A stretch of 64,000 nucleotides of DNA from Paulinella micropora (taxonomy: Eukaryota > Cercozoa > Imbricatea > Euglyphida > Paulinellidae): positions 7,501-71,500 of the forward strand of contig WBZZ01000829.1 in NCBI GenBank assembly GCA_019918135.1, read 5' to 3'. Both the position numbers and the translations under genes were made by a program. Below, piece after piece: positions 1-9,053 of this stretch (position 1 is its first letter; each line of letters opens with the position of its first letter). A model generated the notes under the pieces. That model was not told the origin of the DNA. It did no database searches and saw only the letters and a program-made list of their open reading frames with translations.

Positions 1-26
1 AAAGAAACAATTGAGTTAGGACTTAC

Positions 27-108
27 CCGTAGGAGCAGTGGCAGGAGCAGGAGTTGGATTGATGTTCATTTCACCAACTCCTTCAACTAATTCGTCAGGC
101 TCTCCCAT
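27..108 (-). CDS. First exon of spliced TIR gene, left copy (partial)
   Basis: This is the mirror copy of the first exon at 22910-22991. It starts at the ATG at 108, encodes 27 codons of a Pro/Ala/Thr-rich N-terminus, and ends at a GTAAGT splice donor at 26-21. The second exon would lie left of the window. Function is unknown; see the complete right-hand copy at 22910-23395. Confidence 0.6.
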
Positions 109-196
109 ATTCTATTACACACACCAAAAGCATGTGTAATAGAAATTTCTTTGAATTAGGGTGGGGTTTGAACCACTTGGTTTTTAAAAAAACCAA

Positions 197-742
197 TTAC
201 GCAAAGTCTTTTTCTTCCGAGTTGCTATCCGCACTCTCGGTTCTATAGACTCTGTGCATGTTTCTATTGTGTTCTCGTTTAATATTAATACTACTATCAT
301 TTACGTGTTCGTTAATACCATCGCTTGAATATTTGTTAAACGAAGCATTAAACGATAAATGCTCGTTCTCAATACCAGCAATAATATTATTCATGACAAT
401 TGCGGAAAGTTGACAGCGATTATCTTTTTTCCATCTATAGAAATTATCTAATTCTTTACTTTTTTTCTGTTCCAATTTCTTTTTTCTCAAGCGAAAAATT
501 CTATCTTCATCTACTTCATTACTTTCAATACTCAATCGTTGCAACATCTCATTTATAGCCTCAACCTTAATTATGTCTGATTGTTTCTTTTCAATGAGGC
601 GGGAGATTTCTTTATCAGTCTTCGTAATACTTTCTTCGCAAGCGATTTTATCTTTATTTAGTCTATCCTTAGAAGTTCTACGAATAGCAAATTCCTCCAA
701 CCAATCCGATTTAGTTTTAGTTCTTCTAGGAATTAAGTCCAT
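197..742 (-). CDS. TIR-encoded basic coiled-coil protein, left copy
   Basis: I take the ATG at 742 as the start, giving 181 residues; the frame is open further upstream but there it runs through DNA iterons read in three different frames. The protein is Lys/Glu-rich and probably helical (residues about 15-120), with runs such as RLRKKKLEQKKSK, and ends Asn/Ser-rich. It has no recognised domain. The right TIR copy (22276-22806) is nearly identical but stops five codons earlier through a G-to-T change giving TAA. Its place beside the iterons suggests a DNA-binding role at the element ends, which is inference. Confidence 0.6.
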   Translation of the reverse strand: MDLIPRRTKTKSDWLEEFAIRRTSKDRLNKDKIACEESITKTDKEISRLIEKKQSDIIKVEAINEMLQRLSIESNEVDEDRIFRLRKKKLEQKKSKELDNFYRWKKDNRCQLSAIVMNNIIAGIENEHLSFNASFNKYSSDGINEHVNDSSINIKREHNRNMHRVYRTESADSNSEEKDFA

Positions 743-856
743 TACTGCGACAAAAAAGTGAAATTCTGTCGCAACTACTGCGACACTGCGACAAAAAAGT
801 GAAATTCTGTCGCAACTCCTGCGACACTGCGACAAAAAAGTGAAATTCTGTCGCAT
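743..856. repeat. Three 41-bp iterons with TGCGACA/TGTCGCA inverted arms
   Basis: Three near-perfect copies of a 41-bp unit sit directly upstream of the TIR coiled-coil gene. Each unit contains TGCGACA, an A-run, GTGAAATTC and then TGTCGCA, so each can form a small hairpin. The period is not a multiple of three and the units are read in different frames, so the repeat is conserved as DNA. The mirror set lies at 22162-22275. Likely roles are an operator or a replication-origin iteron; nothing here distinguishes them. Confidence 0.75.
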
Positions 857-1511
857 GGTGGTTTTCCCGAAAATAGAATGTTCTAGAATTTAACATGTGG
901 CTGATAACACTTCAAATACTTTATTTTTCAACGAATTGGCAGGTTCAATTGGCGATGAGACTAATGGGTTCAACGTAATCATTGAAAATTTAAGTTGCGG
1001 GTTCAATTCCAAAGGATGTTCCATCGCCAATATATACGAACCTTTTTTTTTTGCTTATAAATCTGATATTACCTTTGCTTTTTTTTTGGTGAATATAAGA
1101 GCAGGGTGAGTGAAAATACCCTCTCCTGTTGCTGGCCGACCTGTCCGAGTCCTGTCCTACCTTGTTTTTTAAAGGTCTGCCACTTTTCGCTTATTAAATT
1201 TCAATATTTACTATATAATTCTTCTTAGTATTACACCTGTCCGACCTGTCCGACCTTTTTCCAAAAAAAAGTAAATTTTTCTTCCTCCCCCTCTTTTTAT
1301 AATGGACACACAAAAAAGTTTTTTAAAAAAAGGGTCGGACTCGGCCACCTCGGCCACTATTAATACTAAAACGAATTTCTCTCTCTCGGTTGCTCAATAC
1401 CACTCTCAAGTGGCCGAGTCGCCAAACGACGATTTCGCGTGTTCTAGCGCAGGTGTGCGGATTTTCTATTTTTGACTTAGAAAAAAATAGACTTGTCTTA
1501 TATACACTACG
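857..1511. other. TIR non-coding stretch and recombinase promoter
   Basis: An open frame at 897-1109 (mirrored at 21927-22121) lacks an ATG, so I do not call it a gene. From 1110 to about 1440 the strand is rich in repeated CCGACCTGTCCGA and GGCCGAG words, many of them shared between the strands, which may be protein-binding sites at the element end. Beyond the TIR edge at 1471 the sequence CTTATATACACTACG precedes the recombinase ATG and looks like the TATATA-type promoter found before most genes of this element. Confidence 0.5.
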
Positions 1512-2834
1512 ATGTGGAGCGAAGATGACAAGAAGTTTGTTAGGCAGTTAAGAGTTGCTACTACTGAAAGTAAAATTTATGAGGTCGTGTCCAACTTCTA
1601 CGATAGTGAATTAAAACCAAGTATAGCCTTTCATAATGCTATGATATCTTTATTTAGCACACCAACTAGTGATGAAGAGGTGCTTGAGGCACTAAAAGTA
1701 ATATATCCTAAATATGCTATCGTGTATCCTAATTTGAATAGTAGAAGGCAAAGACTTTCTGAGGTGAGAAAGAAAGCAATAGAGCCTTACCAAAGCGAAA
1801 AAGTATATGAAATGAGCAAACTGGATAAGTATTTTAATCTTAATGAAGACGAGCGAATTGATATCGTTGAGGGATATAAGAAAGATGTCAAAGCCAAAAA
1901 TGAACAAAAAATACAAATTGATGTCCGTGATGTAATGGCTAAAATGAACGATATGATATTAAGTAATGACCCTTATCTTAAACTGCTTGCTTTGATGATA
2001 GCAATTGGAGCAAGGCCTGTGGAAATATTTGACAAAAACACATATGAATTAATACCAGATAAACCGAGTTGGTTGCGAGTGAATAACCTAGCGAAAAAGA
2101 GAGAAGGACAAAAAAAGAATTGGACTGAGAGGCCTGTTGTCCTTTTTACTCCCCAGTTTGTAATAGAACAAGTAAATTCAATACGGAACCATTTCAAAAA
2201 GAAAAAAGCAGTTATTATTAACAGCGAAGGGGTGCTTGATAAACAAAAGAATGATGAACTAAACAAAAGAGTTATCAAAATCTTCCCTTGGCTATCAGAA
2301 TACACGCAGAAAAGCAGTATGTTGCGAAAACTATATGCTAGTTTGTCGTATAGTAATTTCGCCAATCCGAAATTAGAGAATTTTAATACATGGGTTTCAA
2401 ATGTGTTGGGGCACGGCGATATGCTCACCAGTTTTAGTTATAGTTGGGTTAATGTGGCCGACCCTGAAGAAATTAAGGCAGAAGGGATTAAAACAGAATT
2501 AGAGGAGTTGAGACGCAAAATAGATTTATATTTGAATTTAAATAATACTAATGAAATTAAAAGCGAAAACGGAGACGAAGAATGTAAATATCAACCATTA
2601 GGTAAAAGCGCTAGCAGAGAGGATAAGTATAAATTGCTTGAGCAGATTTACAATGATAACCCGAATATTACAAATACTAAACTACGAAAATTAAGCGGGA
2701 TTGGAGCCGTTATTGTCAATACTTTTATTAAAGAGAAGAGGGGCGAAGCGACGAAGAGCGAAGCGAAAAAAGAAGAGGAAACGAAAGCGCCATTAAGACG
2801 AAGCACGAGAATTAAAAAGAAGGTTAATACTTAA
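1512..2834 (+). CDS. Protelomerase-like tyrosine recombinase
   Basis: The 440-residue protein has the tyrosine-recombinase catalytic pattern: Arg168 in AIGARPVEIF, a Lys in the 195-202 cluster, Arg272 in MLRKLYASLSY, His301 in VLGHGD and the probable nucleophile Tyr310 in SFSYSWV. The TGRRP-like box, the LRKLYA motif and the short His-to-Tyr spacing look closer to telomere resolvases (TelN/TelK, Telomere_res family) than to XerC/D or phage lambda integrase. Residues about 371-412 look like an added helix-turn-helix, followed by a basic tail. It would cut and rejoin DNA at palindromic sites or catalyse integration. It lies just inside the left TIR with a TATATA promoter. A broken homologue lies at 24527-25936. 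I am confident of the recombinase call, moderately of the protelomerase affinity. Confidence 0.85.
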   Translation: MWSEDDKKFVRQLRVATTESKIYEVVSNFYDSELKPSIAFHNAMISLFSTPTSDEEVLEALKVIYPKYAIVYPNLNSRRQRLSEVRKKAIEPYQSEKVYEMSKLDKYFNLNEDERIDIVEGYKKDVKAKNEQKIQIDVRDVMAKMNDMILSNDPYLKLLALMIAIGARPVEIFDKNTYELIPDKPSWLRVNNLAKKREGQKKNWTERPVVLFTPQFVIEQVNSIRNHFKKKKAVIINSEGVLDKQKNDELNKRVIKIFPWLSEYTQKSSMLRKLYASLSYSNFANPKLENFNTWVSNVLGHGDMLTSFSYSWVNVADPEEIKAEGIKTELEELRRKIDLYLNLNNTNEIKSENGDEECKYQPLGKSASREDKYKLLEQIYNDNPNITNTKLRKLSGIGAVIVNTFIKEKRGEATKSEAKKEEETKAPLRRSTRIKKKVNT

Positions 2835-3099
2835 CAACTACTAAAGGCGGTTCTCCATATTTTGCTCTAAGATTAGACTCTCGCCTGTAGCATTTAATGG
2901 AGCAGATTGTGAAAAACTCAATACTATCTACACCATAAAAATTGCCCGCTATAATTGGAGGGTGCGACTGAAATGTGCGAGACAAACCGCATATATTACA
3001 AAATTCTTCTCCATATTTTGGCTGGGGCATTTCTGAATAAACGAATGTCCTTATGTGTCCAACTATATCGCTCGGCGATTCTCGTATTATTACTGACAT
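2824..3099 (-). CDS. Small Cys-rich (zinc-binding-like) protein
   Basis: A 91-residue protein ends tail to tail with the recombinase, overlapping it by 11 bases. It has a CNIC pair near residue 34 and a CSIKC pair near residue 66, a spacing that fits a single treble-clef or ribbon zinc site. No family was recognised. The short AT-rich gap to the next gene probably holds divergent promoters for this gene and the + strand gene at 3154. Confidence 0.6.
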   Translation of the reverse strand: MSVIIRESPSDIVGHIRTFVYSEMPQPKYGEEFCNICGLSRTFQSHPPIIAGNFYGVDSIEFFTICSIKCYRRESNLRAKYGEPPLVVVKY

Positions 3100-3153
3100 G
3101 TTTTATATAATAAAGTTGATTTTACTAGAAAAAAATCAACTTACATGTATAAA

Positions 3154-4386
3154 ATGAACCTTTTTGGTCAAAGCACGAATACACCATCGTCATCAACTAC
3201 ATCGTCATCTTCTTCTTTATCTATTGATAGCATAAAAGACTCACTACCAACAACCGCCTTCGGAGAATTGCGAACGGCCACTCTGTCGCCAGTATTACAA
3301 AATGTATTTACATATGGTATTAATACGCGATTCTTTGACAAAACAGAAACCAACGGCGGGGTGGTATCAACTGCTAATTCAATGGCGGTTTTGACTACAT
3401 CGGCCTCAGGTAATTCAACCGCGCAGATTACGACTATTGAGCGAGCCAAATATAGAAGTGGTATGGGGTTAGTTGCTAGATTCTCCGCATTGTTTCCATC
3501 ATCCACTACAGCAACCACTTTTAATTGCGATATTGGCATAGGCACACCAGCAGACAATTTATGTTTCAGACAATCAAACTCGGGAATGTCTGTTGTAAGA
3601 ACGGCGGGAAGTGTAGAAAATGTGGTTAGTCAGTATGCGTGGAATGTTGATAAATGTGATAATACGGGAAACTTCCCCACGATTGATTTTACCAAATTGA
3701 ACGTGTTTGAAATAGTCGTCCAATATCTGGGTAGCGGTCAAATTACATTCAAAATTGAAAACCCGCGCACTGGACGAATGGAAGTAATTCATGCGATTAA
3801 ATACGCGAGCACTGCTACTACTCCATCATTGGATCAGGCGGCGTTTGCTATTTATGCGAAGGCATATTCGTCAACCCTTCAATCCGTTGTAATGAAAACG
3901 GCGAGTATGTTTTTGGCAGTTGAGGGAAATATTGATAGGACTATTGCTATAACCAATTCGTATGATTCGGTTAAAACTCTAGGAGCAACTGAAAATGCCA
4001 TATTTACCATTAGAAACCGCGCCACATTCAACAGCAAAACGAATTACAACATAATCTACTTTGAGAATCTATGTATTAGCAATTCTGATACTAAAACATG
4101 TATCGCAAGAATTATTCTTAATACTACATTGGGAGGAACACCTTCTTATTCAAATTACGATACAAACACATCATTGGCCGAAGTAGATACAGCGGGGACA
4201 ACAAGAACAGGTGGAAGTGTGATATTCACATATGTGCTGTCTGGTGGCTCATCAATATACATTGATTTGTCCCAATATAACATCAAGATAGGGTCAGGTA
4301 AGACATTTACTATATCCGCACAAAATACGAGCGGTGGAATGGCGAGCATTTACGCTTCATTAAACTGGATTGAATACCAAATTTAA
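3154..4386 (+). CDS. Probable virion surface or fibre-type structural protein
   Basis: I chose the second ATG (3154) because the product then begins MNLFG, like the MNIFG start of the other + strand structural gene at 16785; the ATG at 3145 adds three codons. After a Ser/Thr-rich linker the protein is beta-rich with almost no charged clusters. A block around residues 95-150, with YRSGMGLVARFSALFP followed by a GIGTPADN turn, matches a pattern I recall from structural proteins of phages and PLVs. I infer a receptor-binding or decoration protein. Length is 410 residues and the frame is intact. Confidence 0.55.
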   Translation: MNLFGQSTNTPSSSTTSSSSSLSIDSIKDSLPTTAFGELRTATLSPVLQNVFTYGINTRFFDKTETNGGVVSTANSMAVLTTSASGNSTAQITTIERAKYRSGMGLVARFSALFPSSTTATTFNCDIGIGTPADNLCFRQSNSGMSVVRTAGSVENVVSQYAWNVDKCDNTGNFPTIDFTKLNVFEIVVQYLGSGQITFKIENPRTGRMEVIHAIKYASTATTPSLDQAAFAIYAKAYSSTLQSVVMKTASMFLAVEGNIDRTIAITNSYDSVKTLGATENAIFTIRNRATFNSKTNYNIIYFENLCISNSDTKTCIARIILNTTLGGTPSYSNYDTNTSLAEVDTAGTTRTGGSVIFTYVLSGGSSIYIDLSQYNIKIGSGKTFTISAQNTSGGMASIYASLNWIEYQI

Positions 4387-4418
4387 ACAAAAAAGAAGGT
4401 TTTATTTATGGCAAAATA

Positions 4419-4667
4419 TCATATCATAGAATATTGTATTTGCGCATCAACTTTCTTTTCTATCTCCATTGACATTTTTTTTATGTATTCAAACCCCTTA
4501 TCCTTGATTAACTTTTCTGTTATACGTGCGTGATTTCTCTTCAAATATATGTAAAACTGGTCAATATTAACACCACAGGGGATTTGTTCTTTATGTTGTC
4601 GTCGTCGCCGTGAGTTAATATTTTTGATTAAAGTGAATAGTATATCTAAATTTTGTATGTAGGTCAT
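4419..4667 (-). CDS. Small unknown protein
   Basis: An 82-residue Lys/Ile-rich protein with an RRRR patch near residue 20 and a predicted helical C-terminus. It lies between the + strand structural gene and the penton gene, on the strand of the capsid genes. No domain was recognised. Confidence 0.45.
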   Translation of the reverse strand: MTYIQNLDILFTLIKNINSRRRRQHKEQIPCGVNIDQFYIYLKRNHARITEKLIKDKGFEYIKKMSMEIEKKVDAQIQYSMI

Positions 4668-4691
4668 TATATTTAGGTATTCTTTTTTTGC

Positions 4692-5489
4692 TTAAGCATG
4701 ATACACCTTGAGAAGAATACTAACTTCAAAATTGACAGGAACCTCCAAAACTTCACCACTCGCATTTCTAATTACAATATCAATAGACCTTAAACTTTTT
4801 GTTGTATTAAATGGCACATAATCGGCAACATCGTTTGACGATTCAAAGTAGCACTGGACTCCATAGGGTTTATCTAAATTACATTTACCAACGACAGAGA
4901 AATTACCATTTGCTTCAACTAAACCAGACTGATTTAAAGCACGGCTATGAACATAAACGGCCGTTTCACCAATTAGATTGACTATGGATTGCATCGTGCT
5001 ACTTGCCGCCGCCGAGATATCAGCAGTTAGTCCTATCTTGTCGCTAATAGTGCTGTTATCGTAATCAAAAGCATACGTATCACCAGTGAAAGCGAAATTC
5101 AATTTATTAACGGAGTTCAAAGTTATAACTACGGAGTTGGGGGTAATTGCTGAATTAATCGCAGTTTGAAGAGCGGTAATAAATGTATCAATGGTGTATT
5201 GATTTTCTGTTACGATTGCCGTTTTTGTAGCCGATCCAGTTGTTTTAATCAATGTGAGAGTGTTGGCATAACTCGGTATGTTTGCGAAAACGTTTGGAAT
5301 AGAGATACTTTTAACGACATAAGCACTGATTATATCAATATTACGACCAGTTGCTGGTAAATCAACAACGAAACGGCCATTGTGAGTAGAAGCGGATTTT
5401 GATTCTGTTTTATCGCTTGAGGAGACGCGAAGGAGGAAATTTTTGCGGGTGCGCTTTTCGTCTTCAAGATTGGAGATAGTAAAAGACAT
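4692..5489 (-). CDS. Minor capsid protein (penton-like)
   Basis: The 265-residue, beta-rich protein lies directly downstream of the major capsid gene, the usual place of the single-jelly-roll penton in PLVs and virophages. The pattern includes an N-terminal basic arm, SIPNVFANIPSYANTL, and a closing block with SLRSIDIVIRNASGE. These resemble penton proteins of other PLVs as I know them, though identity at residue level is low in this family. It would fill the twelve vertices of the capsid. The frame is intact, and upstream is an ATATAATTTATAATAT-type promoter. Confidence 0.7.
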   Translation of the reverse strand: MSFTISNLEDEKRTRKNFLLRVSSSDKTESKSASTHNGRFVVDLPATGRNIDIISAYVVKSISIPNVFANIPSYANTLTLIKTTGSATKTAIVTENQYTIDTFITALQTAINSAITPNSVVITLNSVNKLNFAFTGDTYAFDYDNSTISDKIGLTADISAAASSTMQSIVNLIGETAVYVHSRALNQSGLVEANGNFSVVGKCNLDKPYGVQCYFESSNDVADYVPFNTTKSLRSIDIVIRNASGEVLEVPVNFEVSILLKVYHA

Positions 5490-5531
5490 TGCTATATTAT
5501 AAATTATATATTATTCTAATTTTTAATTTTT

Positions 5532-6952
5532 TTATTGTTTTACGACACAACGAGATGGATAGATAGACGCGACTTTGACGTATTTCAACCAAGCGGTGAT
5601 GGCACGATTTTCATCATAATCGGCCGCATAACGAAGAGTAACTTCAGCAGTTCGCGAGTTATTAACCGCAAGACCAGATGCTCCAATATGTGGAGATTGG
5701 TTGAGTGTCTGGATAATAGTAGCAAATCCTGAGTTAGATGTAAGTCCCGTTTTATCCCCAGTAGAATAATACTTACGAAAGTTTTCAAGAGAAACAGATG
5801 AAGACATGTAAGCATCGCGAATACCCATAGTCGCTTGGAGATTGTTAATATACAATTCCGCGCATCCTCTCTGAACGGCAGCAAGAGTATCGGTGCTTCC
5901 TCCGAGTTCCATCTTCTGTTGTGGAGCATACCAATCACCAATACGGCACTGATACTGCTTATACGGCATTTGAGCAGTTCTAAGGTTATCAATATTAGCA
6001 TGGTCAGCGAGCACATTTGGAGTTACGATATACAAGCACTGAGCGCGAGCAACGGCCTTATTTATTTGAAGATTAAAATCATCAGATGTGGCAGGATTTG
6101 CCTTTTGATTGTAATATGTTTCATAAGTGTATGGGAGCCCATCCTTGCTCCCATCTGCTCCATAACATTTCTCTGGACGGCGGGAGCAAGAGAGAATGTC
6201 TCCAACATAACAATTGGATTTGATATTGTGAAAGTCAAAGCGGAACCATTAAAACCAGCGGGAATAGAAGAAGTTTTCCCATCACCACTTCCTATAATAG
6301 TCAATGCCTCCTGAGGTGGAGCAAATGTCAAGCGAAGTCTCATACCACTAACCAAAGAGGGAGGAATGAGAGTTTCTTCATTAAACACTCCCGAAAAGTA
6401 ATGAAGAGGAATACAAACTTTCAAGTATTGGCCAGTCGCAACGGCCGTGGGAGTATTAACCGCAAAATCAACGACTGAATTGTCGGTAATATTCGTATTA
6501 ACTTCAACATTTTCTCGTTGTCCCGCCATCTGCGCCTGTCGGCGATAATCAAAAGGATAATGCCACGGGAGAGTATTTCGCACCAGTTTATTCAAATCTT
6601 CAATTCGTTCAAGTTCGCTACCATCCTTGCTTTCCAACAAAAATCGTTCAAAAATAGCGGTTGCTGGCGTGTTTTGAAAGCCAATCGCGCAATCGTTTGT
6701 CCCAGTGGTAACCAAACCATCTGCCTTAATATCAAATGTTAAATAACAATTTTTTCCATAGACAAAATCAGTGCTTGCCTGTAGTGTAAAAATCATTTCA
6801 GTCCCCGACGCACTGGTATAAGTCTGCTGGTCGGCAAAGTTTTTCTTAAAGATACTTCCCTGTTCAGTGAGTGCTAGATTTGCTGGCAACTCATATCTGA
6901 GGTTGTTGAGGGTCATCAACTCCTCAGTATTTTTAGAATCCTTTCCTTCCAT
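5532..6952 (-). pseudogene. Major capsid protein, one frameshift
   Basis: Two frames together make a double-jelly-roll major capsid protein of about 470 residues. The first (start ATG 6952) includes NLRYELPANLALTEQ, the conserved ALFERF-like block TAIFERFLLESKDG and a first jelly roll to about 6175. The second runs on to the stop at 5532 and ends in a typical final strand (ITAWLKYVKVASIYPS). The switch between frames lies near 6130-6175, in a GGGAGCA/GATGGG repeat, and looks like a one-base change. The protein forms the hexon-like trimers of the shell. It is either recently inactivated or a sequence error; no other stop interrupts either part. Confidence 0.8.
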
Positions 6953-7033
6953 TTTTTGTGTGCGCTTGTGAGGTGGTAAAATTCGCAATGCTACTATACT
7001 AAAAAAATAATAATAGAAATTAAAAATAATTAT

Positions 7034-7432
7034 TTATTCGCCTGAAACGGATTGTTTAATAATATCAACTGAATTCTGTATATTGTCAAGTCTCGCATCT
7101 TGTGGTGAAGTCAATTGAAACTCTCTTGCCTCAGCATTTTGAACCGCTTTCTTCAAATAAGCCAAACTGCTGACAGCAGTGTCCAAATCAACAACATCTC
7201 CATTTTCTTTGTTATCAGAAATGTCTGTTAATGTGTTTTGAATGATGCTCTTCTCATGCGGGACAAGGTCGCCAAATTCGGTTAATGGTTGATTAACTAA
7301 TGGAGCACCATGACTACTCCACAATTCAAATTGGTTTAGTTGAAATCCATCACTCGCGGGTCGGTTTGCTTCGTTGAGTTTGTTAATAAAGCCAATCGGC
7401 AAACGAGTTGAAGCACTCAAGTTTTTAATCAT
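7034..7432 (-). CDS. Unknown protein of the capsid cluster
   Basis: A 132-residue protein with no recognised domain, mixed in charge and with a predicted helical second half. It lies in the capsid and packaging gene block on the same strand, with TTTTTATAATG at its start. A virion or assembly role is inference from position only. Confidence 0.45.
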   Translation of the reverse strand: MIKNLSASTRLPIGFINKLNEANRPASDGFQLNQFELWSSHGAPLVNQPLTEFGDLVPHEKSIIQNTLTDISDNKENGDVVDLDTAVSSLAYLKKAVQNAEAREFQLTSPQDARLDNIQNSVDIIKQSVSGE

Positions 7433-7477
7433 TATAAAAACGCGAATATATAAATATCCGCATAATATATTATTTTA

Positions 7478-8074
7478 TCAATTAGCGTTAATTATTTTTT
7501 TCATAATTTGTAAATTCTTGTGCGTAATTCTTTCCTCTTTCATTTTCTTTAAACCCGCTATGGCTTGATTTACGTCAACGTCATTAGTTTGCGCAACCTC
7601 CTTAGGTGGTGGTGGAGTTTCCTTAGAAGCATCTTCTATTGCTTCTATCTTGCTTGCTGGTGTTGTGGTAGTTTTTGTTGGCACAGCAACAGGAGTGGGA
7701 TTGACAGATTTTGGTAAGGATTGTTCAACCTTAGGTGCTGGAGACATTTCAACAGGTTTGGCATTTGGTTCGGGAGACGAATTATTTGCCGATGCTATGT
7801 CTGGCGCCTTTCTTTTCAATGCTTCGTCTGGCACTTGGTCTGGTTGCCCGCTGGCAATAGGTTGTCCATTGTTCTTACTTTCCGATTTGCTTACTTTTGG
7901 CTTTAATTGACACTTAATCTTACCACTCTTAATATCCGCTTCTATCTTCCTTACTGCTAAGTATTCGGGCGTTCCCTTACGAATGGTTACGAATTTTCCT
8001 TGTGCGTTTTGTTTATGCCAAAGTGCGATTGCCTGATGATAGCAAGTTTTGTATAATTTAGTTGATTCCGTCAT
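7478..8074 (-). CDS. Pro/Ser-rich protein with basic N-terminal domain
   Basis: The 198-residue protein has an N-terminal region of about 60 residues (YHQAIALWHKQNAQGKF onward) that resembles the small basic segment found in several PLV/NCLDV proteins. A long Pro/Thr/Ser/Ala linker follows, then a helical Lys-rich tail. The low-complexity centre suggests a flexible virion or DNA-associated protein. No family can be named with confidence. Upstream is CATAATATATGTC, the usual promoter type. Confidence 0.5.
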   Translation of the reverse strand: MTESTKLYKTCYHQAIALWHKQNAQGKFVTIRKGTPEYLAVRKIEADIKSGKIKCQLKPKVSKSESKNNGQPIASGQPDQVPDEALKRKAPDIASANNSSPEPNAKPVEMSPAPKVEQSLPKSVNPTPVAVPTKTTTTPASKIEAIEDASKETPPPPKEVAQTNDVDVNQAIAGLKKMKEERITHKNLQIMKKIINAN

Positions 8075-8115
8075 GACATATATTATGGCGAAAAAAAACC
8101 ATTTAATTTAATTTT

Positions 8116-9017
8116 TTACAGGTTTGTCATATCTCTATCCTTATTTAATCGCAATATAGTAGAGAAATTCTTTCTAAACTGGGTTGTTCTATCACTAGCA
8201 GTATTGTTAATTGCTAGAAATGAATAAGGTTCTGCCGTAGCATATTTAACCATATTGTAAAATTCTTTTTTGGTGAGAAAGGACTTTTATATTCATCCGC
8301 CAGTCTGTCAAGTTCGCTTCTCCTTACTCCATTAAAAATAATCATCCAATGGCAATTAATTCTTATTCTTCGTGGGAGTTGTGTTTAACTCTGAGTTGCT
8401 ACCCAGACTGACACTTTAGCATGTGTTGAAGCGAAAAACAACTCAGTAAGCACTTCTGATTTGAGAAAAGTTTTACTCTGCGCAATGTCATCTAATAACA
8501 ATAATATTTTTGGTGCCTTCTTAAAACCTTTAGTTTTAATCAGTTCTTTTTGTTTGGTTAATATTTCTCTCATTAACTCAGGTCTATCTTCTTTGATTAT
8601 GTCTTCTTTTTTTAACTTGAGAGTGTCCTCCAAAATCGGGCACGGGCTTAAGCAAAATACGACTATTCTATCGTAAAAACCTTTCAACATGTTCTTTTTG
8701 GCGAGTAGATTACAAATCATAACTGATTTACCTCCGCCAGTGCTTGCGCATATAACCATAGTCCCCATTGCTGGCAATATTCCTTCCTTTTGAATAGGGA
8801 GCAATTCAACGCTATCTCTTTGTGTTTTAATTGGTTGTATTTCCAAGTCATTGTGAAATTTGGGCGGTTTTTTGCTATCTAACTCTGTTATTACTGGCCT
8901 GTCAATGGTAAATTCCTCGTGTGCTTTTTCTATGTTGGTTTTCTCCAGATTCTGTTTCAAAAGTGTTTTTCGTGGCAACTTGTTTGCTATTAATCCTTTA
9001 CGTATAGATTTAGGCAT
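8116..9017 (-). pseudogene. A32/FtsK-HerA-type packaging ATPase, stop plus frameshift
   Basis: Residues 91-98 (ASTGGGKS) form the Walker A loop, residues 171-177 (ILLLLDD) the Walker B strand, and VATQS (206-210) the sensor, as in A32-like genome-packaging ATPases. An in-frame TAA at 8385-8387 stops the frame straight after that motif, but the same frame then continues with TQLPRRIRIN, and a second frameshift in an A-run near 8260-8275 leads to the final stop at 8116. The conserved ATQS-x-TQLPRRI block therefore survives across the stop. The enzyme pumps DNA into the capsid; this copy should be inactive unless the stop is read through. Confidence 0.8.
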
Positions 9018-9053
9018 CTAAAGTTGATTTAATTTAAATCAACTTTTCTTATA

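Larger units (their letters stand above)
1..1471. repeat. Left terminal inverted repeat of element 1
   Basis: This stretch is the reverse complement of 21548-23017 with only scattered mismatches and small indels. The inner edge is sharp: both copies share the ATTTTCTATTT end and then diverge. The outer edge is not reached, because base 1 still pairs with base 23017, so the repeat continues left of the window. It carries a basic coiled-coil gene, the first exon of a spliced gene, a set of 41-bp iterons and an AT-rich non-coding part with repeated GTCCGAC/GGCCGAG words. Long TIRs are typical of Polintons and PLVs. Confidence 0.95.

Noticed and set aside
951..1029. tRNA-like segment in the TIR: GGCGATG ... 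CATCGCC 78 bases apart, with GGGTTCAATTCC inside.
   Set aside because: The outer 7 bp pair, but the T-arm and D-arm do not pair and there are extra bases between the T-loop and the 3' end. I do not call a tRNA.
897..1109. Open frame of 70 codons in the left TIR, mirrored in the right TIR.
   Set aside because: No ATG start in frame (a stop lies just upstream of a GTG), runs into T-homopolymers and ends soon after; no conserved features. Treated as non-coding.
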